From positions 3,100,001 through 3,164,000 of the forward strand of contig NZ_CP031848.1 in NCBI RefSeq assembly GCF_003441595.1: a DNA stretch of 64,000 nucleotides, in the 5' to 3' direction. The notes below the pieces were generated by a model, which saw nothing but the letters and a program-made list of their open reading frames with translations, was not told the DNA's origin and searched no databases. Below, piece by piece: positions 8,059 to 15,589 of the stretch. The translations under genes and the position numbers were made by a program. This DNA is from Marinobacter sp. Arc7-DN-1 (GTDB taxonomy: Bacteria > Pseudomonadota > Gammaproteobacteria > Pseudomonadales > Oleiphilaceae). Position 1 is the first letter of the stretch, and every line of letters starts with the position of its first letter.

Positions 8059-8454
8059 GTGCACAGCAAGCAGGTGTTACCCGATTTTGAGACTCGATTA
8101 GCCAAGGTTCAAGACGTATGGCGGGATAACCGCAGCCTCAAGCAGGCTACGATTGTTCAGTATCTTTACTGGATACGCCGTTTTCATCGTTACTGCATGG
8201 TGGAAGCCCTTAGTCCCGATGAGCAACTGACCCAGGCCGGCGTAAACAATTTTGCTCAGTGGTACGCACGACAACGGCAGGTCGATACGGAGTGTGCTTG
8301 CGAGGAAGCACAGTCTGCACTGCGAGCCTGGGCATTTGGACTAAGCGCCTTAGGCGTTGAAGTCCCGCCGTGGCAAACAGGGATGGTTGGTATTTTTCAG
8401 CCCGAGCCCCAACTGCAGGCTTTCGCCGAACATTTGCGCCAACACCGTGGTTAG
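8059..8454 (+). pseudogene. Tyrosine recombinase N-terminal (SAM-like core-binding) fragment
   Basis: 131 residues from GTG 8059. The segment NRSLKQATIVQYLYWIRRFH and the following helices match the core-binding domain of tyrosine recombinases. The catalytic domain (R...H-x-x-R...Y) is absent: the frame stops at 8454, where homologues would continue. No catalytic motif was found downstream in another frame. It is therefore a truncated integrase and cannot recombine DNA. It lies 32 bp before a palindrome that has the layout of a recombinase core site. Confidence 0.65.
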
Positions 8455-8486
8455 TTACCGAAAGCTGCTTGGTTAAACCTTGAGAG

Positions 8487-8517
8487 TTGTCAGAAAAAAT
8501 ACTACTTTTTCTGACAA
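8487..8517. repeat. 31-bp perfect palindrome with tyrosine-recombinase core-site layout
   Basis: The arm TTGTCAGAAAAA (8487-8498) and its exact reverse complement (8506-8517) flank a 7-bp spacer ATACTAC. Twelve-base arms around a 6-8 bp spacer is the standard layout of a tyrosine-recombinase crossover site. It sits just downstream of a truncated recombinase gene. The right arm plus one base (TTTTTCTGACAAT) recurs at 13345-13357. A simple transcription terminator is possible, since the right arm starts with five T, but it would then lack a T run after the stem. Confidence 0.6.
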
Positions 8518-8633
8518 TAATGTCAGTGCCGAGGTCTTGAGGCGAATCAAGGAAGGGATGAGCGAGGAGGAATTCGAAAAATGCCTTCTTGACCAGGAGC
8601 AAAGAATTGGCCTCGGTATCGACGACCGTAGAC

Positions 8634-9818
8634 CTAGCGCTCAGTGGGGTCTTGTGCGAAAGCCTCGGCAACCCAAACTTTGAAATCCATGTCCTCGAAT
8701 ACCCAGACCCCTTTCTCGACCGGCGCCAGGAACTCGCCACGCAGCCGATTCAACGCATTCTGGATCGTGTGCGTTGCCACATTGGACTCTGTCATCCCCA
8801 GCCAGGTGGCAATGAATCGACGGGCCTCCTCATGGTAGGGCCCGGCGATGTCCTGGGCGATGACAGCGAGGATGGCCTGCTCAATAGGCTTGAGCTGGGA
8901 CCAGGTTTTCTCGTACTCATCCGTATCACTGGTGAATTGCCGGTACCGCTCGGTTGCGGAGGTGATGTCCGTTTCGCCGGAGAGCACCATGCCTTCGATG
9001 ACGGCTCGGAAGTCCCGTGGAACCCGATTCAGTAGAAGGAAGGCGTTCAAGGCGTTGTTGTAGCTCAGAGTCCGGGCTGTGGCCTGATCAAAAGCATCAA
9101 GCATGTGCTTGACAAAGCCCGAGCCCAGCTCTGGCAGGTCGATCTGGGAGGACGAGCGAAACAGCGGTGCCTTTCTGCGATTGAACAGACGATACAGGCC
9201 GTCCCGGGAAGATCCGGTATAGACGACATAAAGCTTGTCCCTGTTTTCATCCAGCAGGGTCCGAAGGAAAAACACCAGGGGTTCGAAGGCCCGGTCGGTG
9301 GCAAGATGCTGGACTTCATCCAGGCACAGTAGAATTTTCTTTTTTCCGCTGAGTAACGTCTCGAACCGGCTGCGAAGCTGGCTCAAGTCATCCTCTTGTG
9401 GCGGGATGTTCTGTCCGGAGACCTCGGCGGAGGCCTTCACTGTCCCGTCAATGCCGACCTCTCCACCTAGCTTAAGAGCCCCGAGGTGGGAGTTAGCCCA
9501 GCGCCGGCGTTCCAGCCAGGTCATTTCCCCGATACCCCGTTCAAGGCCTTTTTTGAGACAGGTAACCGGGTTCCTGGGGTTGTCCCAGAAGCTCACATAG
9601 ATGGGACGGTACCCCTGCTCATGCGCTTCAGGGATAAGGTCAAAGAGGATGAATTCCGTCTTGCCCATGCGCCGGGGCGCAAAGAGCGTCAGAGTGTTGG
9701 AGACACCGCTGGCGAAGGTCGACAGAAACTGATCGGTCAGCTCGTGGCGGGGAAAGTGCCAGTCCACATGTGCATTCATAAAGTGTCTCGGCGGCCAATA
9801 GTCATGTTTAGTAAACAT
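8634..9818 (-). CDS. AAA/STAND-type ATPase with C-terminal winged-helix region
   Basis: 394 residues from ATG 9818. Walker A is in LFAPRRMGKTEF near residue 50; Walker B is ILLCLDEVQHL. A sensor-like VVYTGSSRDGLYRL follows. The C-terminal part has winged-helix character. The fold resembles the ORC/Cdc6-like or MNS-type AAA proteins seen in many mobile and conflict loci. No nuclease or TIR domain is fused. It is transcribed opposite to the DUF262 genes and appears monocistronic. Its start codon lies in a palindrome and directly next to a cluster of ATACTA repeats, implying tight control. The function is not known. Confidence 0.75.
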   Translation of the reverse strand: MFTKHDYWPPRHFMNAHVDWHFPRHELTDQFLSTFASGVSNTLTLFAPRRMGKTEFILFDLIPEAHEQGYRPIYVSFWDNPRNPVTCLKKGLERGIGEMTWLERRRWANSHLGALKLGGEVGIDGTVKASAEVSGQNIPPQEDDLSQLRSRFETLLSGKKKILLCLDEVQHLATDRAFEPLVFFLRTLLDENRDKLYVVYTGSSRDGLYRLFNRRKAPLFRSSSQIDLPELGSGFVKHMLDAFDQATARTLSYNNALNAFLLLNRVPRDFRAVIEGMVLSGETDITSATERYRQFTSDTDEYEKTWSQLKPIEQAILAVIAQDIAGPYHEEARRFIATWLGMTESNVATHTIQNALNRLRGEFLAPVEKGVWVFEDMDFKVWVAEAFAQDPTER

Positions 9819-9856
9819 TATACTATATTAGTAGTATAAAATACTAAAGCATACTA
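9804..9856 (-). promoter_or_regulatory. Operator-like repeat cluster at the ATPase start
   Basis: ATACTA occurs at 9820-9825, 9841-9846 and 9851-9856, and its complement TAGTAT at 9832-9837, making two nested palindromes. ATGTTTAGTAAACAT (9804-9818) is a further perfect palindrome that contains the start codon of the ATPase gene. The cluster is AT-rich and begins only 2 bp from the start codon, so the transcript has almost no leader or initiates further away. Which protein binds is unknown. Confidence 0.5.
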
Positions 9857-10049
9857 AGGGCACCTTTGGAATAGCGAAGCCGGCCATCTCCTAGGCACGG
9901 AGAGGCTCTCCGTGAGGCAGAATACACCATGGTTTATTAGTGTCTTCGGTTTGTTTGGGCCGCTTCAGCGATGCAAACCACGTTCTTATTGATTTCCTCG
10001 TCCACTTTGTCTTTTGGCTGTGTTCGACCAACATTTTGGTAGCTCTAAG

Positions 10050-10241
10050 CTATCGTTCGATGAACCAGTCAAGATAATTCATAACTGCCCTAAACCCTCC
10101 GGGCGTCTGAATTAGTTCCAGTGGCAATCCTTTCAGCGCCAAATTGTAGTTCTGCATCCAATGCGCAAGGTTTTCCCGATCATTGCCATTTGGTCGAAGA
10201 ATTGCGTCAAGTTGTAGCATGCAGGCACGTCTTTCTGGCAC
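10050..10241 (-). pseudogene. Xre/MbcA/ParS-type antitoxin C-terminal fragment (DUF2384-like)
   Basis: The minus-strand frame reads ENLAHWMQNYNLALKGLPLE and then LIQTPGGFRAVMNYLDWF, which fits the toxin-binding domain of Xre/MbcA/ParS antitoxins (pattern W-x-x-x-x-N-x-A-L-x-G-x-x-P-L-E-L-x-x-T). No HTH domain precedes it; an in-frame TGA lies a few codons upstream of the GTG start. No RES-domain toxin is present nearby. It abuts, in the opposite orientation, the 5'-truncated DUF262 gene, so the two were probably joined by a deletion. Confidence 0.55.
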
Positions 10242-10264
10242 TGAGGTTTCTTGTTTCGGAGCAA

Positions 10265-11107
10265 ATGTCTGGCGTCAACTATCTTGGTTCGATCCTGAAA
10301 GCATTCAATGGCTGTTCAACGAAAACCGAATTCCGAGCCTGGCTCAAAGCGACAATTTTCAAAGAACTTTTCCCTGACCTGGAGCCTCTGAATCAGTACA
10401 CAGATCCTGACCATCTGGAGTCGGACATCTCTGATTTTGTGGACCAGCTTTCTTATGAAAACAAGCGGGAGACGGTGGTTTCGATCCTGTTGATGTTTAA
10501 CGTAGCCACGCTGTTTCTTAACCCTAGTAGCAACGCTCGATTTCAATTTGATCAGTTCAAAACCGGCACCTGGGATATCGAACACATTCGCTCGGTTACC
10601 AGCGATATGCCACGGGCCCCAAGCCGACAAAAAGAGTGGTTGTCGGACATTATCGAATACTTTAATAAAAAGCCTATGGAGCCCCCCGGGGAGGGCTCTG
10701 AGCTTCGACCAGAAGTAGGTGGCATGTTGGAAGAAGCTACGCAGCTCCTGGAAGGCGAAACGTTCAATTCCGACCGTTTTGAAGAACTGTTCTTAGCCAT
10801 CCACAAGCTCTACGCCCAGGATTCTAATGGCGAAGCAGAACACTCCATTGGCAATCTTGCACTGCTGGATAGCACCACCAATCGCAGCTACAAAAACGCG
10901 ATCTTCCCCATCAAGCGGAACCGCATTATCGCCCTGGACCGGGACGCGACCTTCGTCCCCATTTGCACGAAGAATGTGTTCCTGAAGTATTACAGCGATG
11001 AAGTCGACAACATGCTTTTCTGGAATCCACGTGATATCGAATGTCACAAAGATGCCATGACAGCAACGCTCCGCAGTTTCTTTAAAGACGACAAGGGGGT
11101 CTCATGA
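10265..11107 (+). CDS. DUF262/DUF1524-like protein, C-terminal nuclease part (5' truncated)
   Basis: From ATG 10265, preceded by CGGAGCAA, it encodes 280 residues; the frame is also open to 10121 without similarity. The content matches only the C-terminal half of GmrSD-like DUF262 proteins: the HNH-type motif WDIEHIRS, then SIGNLALLDSTTNRSYKNAI and FPIKRNRII. The N-terminal ParB-like domain with the DGQQR motif is missing. GmrSD-type enzymes are type IV restriction proteins acting on modified DNA. The stop overlaps the next gene (ATGA at 11104-11107). The truncation may leave a stand-alone nuclease partner for the following protein, or a decayed copy. Confidence 0.7.
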   Translation: MSGVNYLGSILKAFNGCSTKTEFRAWLKATIFKELFPDLEPLNQYTDPDHLESDISDFVDQLSYENKRETVVSILLMFNVATLFLNPSSNARFQFDQFKTGTWDIEHIRSVTSDMPRAPSRQKEWLSDIIEYFNKKPMEPPGEGSELRPEVGGMLEEATQLLEGETFNSDRFEELFLAIHKLYAQDSNGEAEHSIGNLALLDSTTNRSYKNAIFPIKRNRIIALDRDATFVPICTKNVFLKYYSDEVDNMLFWNPRDIECHKDAMTATLRSFFKDDKGVS

Positions 11108-11979
11108 ATCAGGGGATGACAATCAGCTTTAGCCAGATGTTTGGCGAATTGGAAACGGCCCAAATTCCTGTCATTCAGCGTGACTACGCGCAAGGACGCG
11201 AGGAGGCCTGGGAGGTTCGTCGACAATTTCTGGCGGCCCTTCGGGGCTCACTCACCAAGGAAAGCCCCTCGCATCCGCTAAACCTGGACTTTGTTTATGG
11301 GAACTTTGAGGACGACAACGAAAAGACCTTTTCAATTCTCGATGGTCAGCAGCGGATAACGACCCTGTTTTTGCTCCATTGGTACCTTGCGGCAAAGGAG
11401 GGGGTCCTTGAATCGTTCAGAAACACGTTTGTTGCAGGAGAACACGCTCGCTTTACATACAAAACCCGAACCAGCGCCTCTGAGTTCTTTGACGCCTTGG
11501 CGAAAGCTGAGGATGTGAATCCGAACACTCTGCCAGCAACTCTTTCTAAGGCCATTGTGGACAAAAGCTGGTTCATGCTTTCGTGGAAGGGAGACCCCAC
11601 CGTTCACGCTTGTTTGAATATGCTCGATTCAATCCATGACGCTTTCTTCGATTGCCCGAATAGCTCTTATGACCGGTTAACGGATTCCCAGTCACCACGC
11701 ATCACGTTTCAGTTTCTCAAACTGAATGACTTCGGGCTTTCCGATGAGCTGTACATCAAGATGAACGCTCGGGGCAGGCCCCTGACTGACTTCGAAAATT
11801 TCAAAGCCTGGCTGTGTGGTCAGCTTGAGCATATCCCCGGTGGCAAAGAGCTGGAAAGCAAATTGGATCAGCAATGGACGGATCTCTTCTGGCAGCTAAG
11901 CCGTCGAACCAAAGAGGCGACGTTCGACCAGCTTTATCTGCGATTCTTCCATTTGATGGCGTTTTACCGTGCCTGTTGA
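11104..11979 (+). CDS. DUF262 protein, N-terminal GmrS-like part
   Basis: 291 residues. It has the two diagnostic DUF262 motifs: IPVIQRDYAQGR near residue 21 and ILDGQQRITTLFLLHW near residue 79, the ParB/Srx-like NTPase core of GmrS. Its start overlaps the stop of the preceding gene. It ends at 11979 with MAFYRAC, while a new frame beginning at GTG 11969 continues the helical C-terminal part. Full-length DUF262 proteins of this type are around 600 residues, so 11104-12949 is probably one gene with a frameshift near 11961-11970 (a TTTT run lies there). Two translationally coupled proteins are the alternative. Confidence 0.75.
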   Translation: MNQGMTISFSQMFGELETAQIPVIQRDYAQGREEAWEVRRQFLAALRGSLTKESPSHPLNLDFVYGNFEDDNEKTFSILDGQQRITTLFLLHWYLAAKEGVLESFRNTFVAGEHARFTYKTRTSASEFFDALAKAEDVNPNTLPATLSKAIVDKSWFMLSWKGDPTVHACLNMLDSIHDAFFDCPNSSYDRLTDSQSPRITFQFLKLNDFGLSDELYIKMNARGRPLTDFENFKAWLCGQLEHIPGGKELESKLDQQWTDLFWQLSRRTKEATFDQLYLRFFHLMAFYRAC

Positions 11980-12949
11980 TGAGATGTCGTCTATCGTGCC
12001 TTCCCTCCAGAGCCTGAATGAGCTTTCGGATCATTGCGCAGACCTCTATGAATTTGTTGCGGACTCCGGGATTGAGAGTGGCTTCACCCCGGCCCAGCGG
12101 GAAGAGGAACAATTGAAGGCGAGCCTGATTCTGGAAGATCCGTCCTGGGAATCGCTTTTCGAACGTTTTGAGGTCCACGTCTACCTCAAGGGAAAGCTTG
12201 GCTTCTTGCTGGATATGGCTAGGGAGCCTGACGACAGCATAAATTACGAAACCTTTGAGTATCTGGCTACGAAGGCCGCTTCGGTTCTCAGTGACGAAAT
12301 AAGGGCCTCCAAAGAACAGCTCTTGGAGCGGGCACTGCTCTCCCTCGGCGATTACCTGGTCTTCCATACCTTCCACAGATCGAGCTTCTGTCTTCCGAAC
12401 CGGGGGACTTACCGGGAACGCTCCGAGAACTGGTTAAGGGTGGTTAAAAAGCCGGAATTCAGAGCACTGCTTGACCACATTGACATCCACGACACTGAGG
12501 CCTCCCTAAGAGACCTGATTGTCAAATGCGACTGTGGTGGCTGGCGACAGCTGGTGGTAGAAAACCCGCAGGCCATTCGTTACTGCACAAAGCGACTGAT
12601 TCACCGGGAAGGTGATCATGTCTGCTTGCTCAGCAAGGCATCTTTTAAAGGCTTCCATGCCGAACTGCGTACATACGTCCTGGACCTTAAGCTCAAGCAA
12701 TTGCAGCAGGAAAAGGGACTCCCAGAGCTAATCCGGTCAGTCGCTTTCAAACCGGTCTATGGGTCGAACGAATGGAGCTACAACCTGATTGAGATGCAGG
12801 ATGGGGGTGTCTACGCCATTTACTACGACTACGAAGGCTTTACGACACAGCTCCGGCAGGAACCGAAGAGCGGCTGGGTCGACATCGGCATGCCGTCATT
12901 CTTGGAAGAAATTATCCAGGAATGTTTGCCCGGCAGCGCGGTGCGCTAA
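11969..12949 (+). CDS. Continuation of the DUF262 protein (C-terminal part)
   Basis: 326 residues from GTG 11969, overlapping the previous frame by 11 bp. The protein is mostly helical, with no HNH motif seen. The final 60 residues (SNEWSYNLIEMQDGGVYAIY, then a segment ending FLEEIIQECL) look like a separate small domain. It lacks a good ribosome-binding site of its own. Together with the upstream frame it makes about 610 residues, close to the size of large DUF262 proteins, which supports a broken single gene. If translated separately it would be an unrecognised protein. Confidence 0.6.
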   Translation: MPVDEMSSIVPSLQSLNELSDHCADLYEFVADSGIESGFTPAQREEEQLKASLILEDPSWESLFERFEVHVYLKGKLGFLLDMAREPDDSINYETFEYLATKAASVLSDEIRASKEQLLERALLSLGDYLVFHTFHRSSFCLPNRGTYRERSENWLRVVKKPEFRALLDHIDIHDTEASLRDLIVKCDCGGWRQLVVENPQAIRYCTKRLIHREGDHVCLLSKASFKGFHAELRTYVLDLKLKQLQQEKGLPELIRSVAFKPVYGSNEWSYNLIEMQDGGVYAIYYDYEGFTTQLRQEPKSGWVDIGMPSFLEEIIQECLPGSAVR

Positions 12950-12985
12950 AACAACACTCCAGTTTCACAGCAAAGGATGCCTACA

Positions 12986-13324
12986 ATGACTTACGATCCG
13001 ACTTTCGATCAAACTCGACTGGATCAGTTGGCCGATCAGTGCCTCGCTGACAATACAGGAACGGGAAAGGTCATCTTCCTTAGCGACGACGAGGATAATC
13101 GACTTGAGCTGACCTCATGGCGATTCGAAGATGAAGAGGCCAAGGCGCGTCTAATGAAAAGCGACTTCAAGTTGTACCTGCTGGAATTGCTGGACACGCT
13201 CTTGGTATATCGGGCCCAGCACAAACAGCCTAATGCGAGTCGGGGTGTGGTTAGCGTGTGTAAGAACCAAATGACTGTGCAGTGGGTTTCCCGAGCGGAA
13301 GCTGAGCGTTTGCGGGATTTGTAA
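12986..13324 (+). CDS. Small unknown protein downstream of the DUF262 genes
   Basis: 112 residues from ATG 12986, chosen because AAAGGA lies 8 bp upstream; ATG 12977 overlaps that site. The protein is acidic in its first half (SDDEDNRLELTSWRFEDEE) and has a helical segment YLLELLDTLLVYRAQHK. No family was recognised. It is on the same strand as the DUF262 genes, 36 bp after them, so it is likely the last gene of the operon. It could be an accessory or regulatory subunit. The palindrome arm TTTTTCTGACAA follows 20 bp after its stop. Confidence 0.6.
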   Translation: MTYDPTFDQTRLDQLADQCLADNTGTGKVIFLSDDEDNRLELTSWRFEDEEAKARLMKSDFKLYLLELLDTLLVYRAQHKQPNASRGVVSVCKNQMTVQWVSRAEAERLRDL

Positions 13325-13344
13325 TGCATCAGCGCTGAGCCGGA

Positions 13345-13356
13345 TTTTTCTGACAA
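13345..13356. repeat. Second copy of the palindrome arm (half site)
   Basis: TTTTTCTGACAA is identical to the right arm of the 8487-8517 palindrome and is also followed by T. The matching left arm is absent here. It lies just past the last gene of the DUF262 group, so the two copies bracket a 4.8-kb block with the ATPase, antitoxin fragment and DUF262 genes. The rest of 13357-13516 shows no gene; it contains a short GGGTCAG repeat. Confidence 0.5.
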
Positions 13357-13516
13357 TGAGCGGTACTAAAACGGGGTCAGGGTCAGTTAAGAGGCCTTGG
13401 TTGCAAGCCTTGAATGTCCGCTTTGCGACCCTTGGACTCTTTTCCCCGTGGCCAGGGCCGCTTCTGTTTCTTCCTAAAGTTGCTAATTTGAAATCCGCGC
13501 CATAGTTGTCAAAAGG

Positions 13517-15216
13517 CTAACTACGGGCTTTCGCCCATTGTTGATACTCGGTCAGGGGAAGAGGCCGGGAGTAGTGAAACCCCTGAACCAGATCCGCCCC
13601 TAGGTCGGTGACAATCTTCCTTTGTTCTTCTGTCTCAATGCCCTCAACGGTAACTTCGAGTTTTAGTGCCTTGGCCATGGAGATCATGGATTCCATGATA
13701 GTGCGGCCATCAGCGCTGGTTTCCAGGTTTTCGACAAACGCCCGGTCGATCTTCAACCCCGACAGCGGCAAGTGAGTCAGGTACTGAAAGGATGAATACC
13801 CTGTTCCGAAGTCATCGAGGCTGACTTTGAAACCCTGGTCGCGCAAGCTCCTCACGGCTGTTTTTGCTTGTTCAGGGTCCCGGATCAGTGCGCCTTCCGT
13901 AATTTCGATTTCCAGAGATTCAGGACTGACACCATAGGAAGCTACGATCCGTCCCAGATCCTCGATTAAAGCCGAGTTCATCAAGTTGTCGATCGCGAAA
14001 TTTATGCTCACCGACATGAGATTGTGTGATTTGATGTTTTCACAGGCCTTGGCGATCACGAATCGCGTTACAGGGTCTATCAACGAAGTACTTTCAACCT
14101 TGGGCATGAACAGCCCGGGCATGACCATCTTATTATCCTGGTCAAACCAACGCAGCAAGGCTTCAGATCCAACGTGGCGGCCCGTTCGCATACAGATTTT
14201 GGGCTGGTAAAACAGCTGGAATTGTTGTTTGACAAGTCCATCACGGACTCGCGCTATCAGTTGAACGCGCTCCGCGGTCTTCTGGTCGAACATGGGATCG
14301 TAACGCCTATAGGGAACATTTTTCTCGATTGCCACGGACAGGCCGGTTCTCGCGCGGTTTATGACGATTTCCGGATTCTGATCGTTATCTCTGATGAGGT
14401 AACTTCCGGCAACTATCTGAACGCGAAATGGGATGCCCTTCACAACGGTTTCTTCTTCGCCCACTCGCTTGGCAATGTCAAAAACGGCGCCCACTTTTTC
14501 CTGGCGATCAACCTCCTCTTGAGACTCAACGGAGAACAGAATTGCCAGCTCCGATTTGCTGAACCGGTAGACTTGATGAGGTATCTCGATGTTCTGAGTG
14601 ATTTGCTTGGCCAGGTCTTTGACCACCTGTTCCGCTGTATCAGCACCCATTGACTGCAAGATCTCCCACAGGTCCTGCATCCGGACCAATAATATCGCGG
14701 ATGAGGGGGGATTATCCTGGCTCGTCCTTCGCAGTAACCTTTTGAGGTCGCGGTTAAGGGCTGCTTGTGTTCCTAGGCCGGTTTTATGATCGATTTCGAG
14801 TGCATGGAGATGCCGCTGATTGGCTAGCCGAAGGCTCTGAAAAATCCCTGCTGAAAAAACACCGATAAGCAGAAAGAAAGCGATTCGCGCCAGCCAATTG
14901 TCCGTCGATTGGTAGGTATCGGTTGATACGTTCAGCGGCATTAACGGGCCGATGAGAAGTCCACCCGCCACCGCACCGAGGATTGCCCCGGGGAGTCCAA
15001 ACCAAACTGTGGATAACAGAATTGGCAGCAGGATTACATAGGGGTAGGCATATCCTGTTCCACCAGTGAAGTAAACCACCCATGTGCCACCTGCAAAAAA
15101 ATGATAATAAACAGGAGCCTAAAAATAGACCTCGCAAACTCCGACATCTGTGGCCAGTTCTGCGAGTGCCAAATACTGTTGAAGGTAGGAAGGTAGCTAC
15201 TACTCTCTTTATTCAT
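13517..15216 (-). CDS. Membrane-bound EAL phosphodiesterase with degenerate GGDEF (frameshifted near the N-terminus)
   Basis: From 15079 the frame gives 520 residues: N-terminal membrane helices (YVILLPILLSTVWFGLPGAI), a GGDEF-like domain whose signature is degenerate (YRFSKSELAILF), and a full EAL domain with SEALLRW, DDFGTGYSSFQYL, and VEGIETEEQ. It should hydrolyse cyclic di-GMP but not make it. An ATG at 15216 opens MNKESSSYLPTFNSIWHSQN, then ARSIFRLLFIIIF, in another frame. Adding one base to the seven-A run at 15095-15101 (T on the coding strand) joins the two frames into one membrane segment ending in WVVYFTGGTGYAYPYV. So the gene is frameshifted by one base, or the assembly has an indel. 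The divergent neighbour is a double-receiver kinase. Confidence 0.8.
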
Positions 15217-15589
15217 CCGACTGCCTTTTATAGTCCGGTCCTCGCAGGAATAATCAATTCATTGTTGATGGTTTACCCAAAAGACTGACAATTGCAGACT
15301 GCCTTAGTATTGCTATTTAAGGCGGCCATTGTGAGCGTAGTTGAAAAAAGAACGGTCATCCTGTAACGATTTGTTACGTCAGTAATTACCAGGAAGATTT
15401 GATTCGAATTGAAAATCGTAGGAGTCACGCCCCATGTCCTAAACGCAGACGCTCTCAGCAAATTTGAGTTCCTAAACCGCTGCAACTAAGCTCAAGTCGC
15501 AGGTTGTTCCAGAAAAGGGTCGCACCGTAAAAACCGCTATGTGCACCTGGTCTGGTACGTGACCCTCACCGAACCACTGAGAGGCCGGC
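15217..15589. promoter_or_regulatory. Divergent control region
   Basis: This 373-bp gap separates two outward-facing signalling genes and should hold both promoters. It contains GTAACGATTTGTTAC (15362-15376), an inverted repeat with GTAAC arms, as a possible regulator site. No gene is seen. Confidence 0.4.

Noticed and set aside
10121..10264. Extension of the DUF262 fragment to an upstream ATG
   Set aside because: The upstream 48 residues are unrelated to the family; GGAG before ATG 10265 supports the shorter start.
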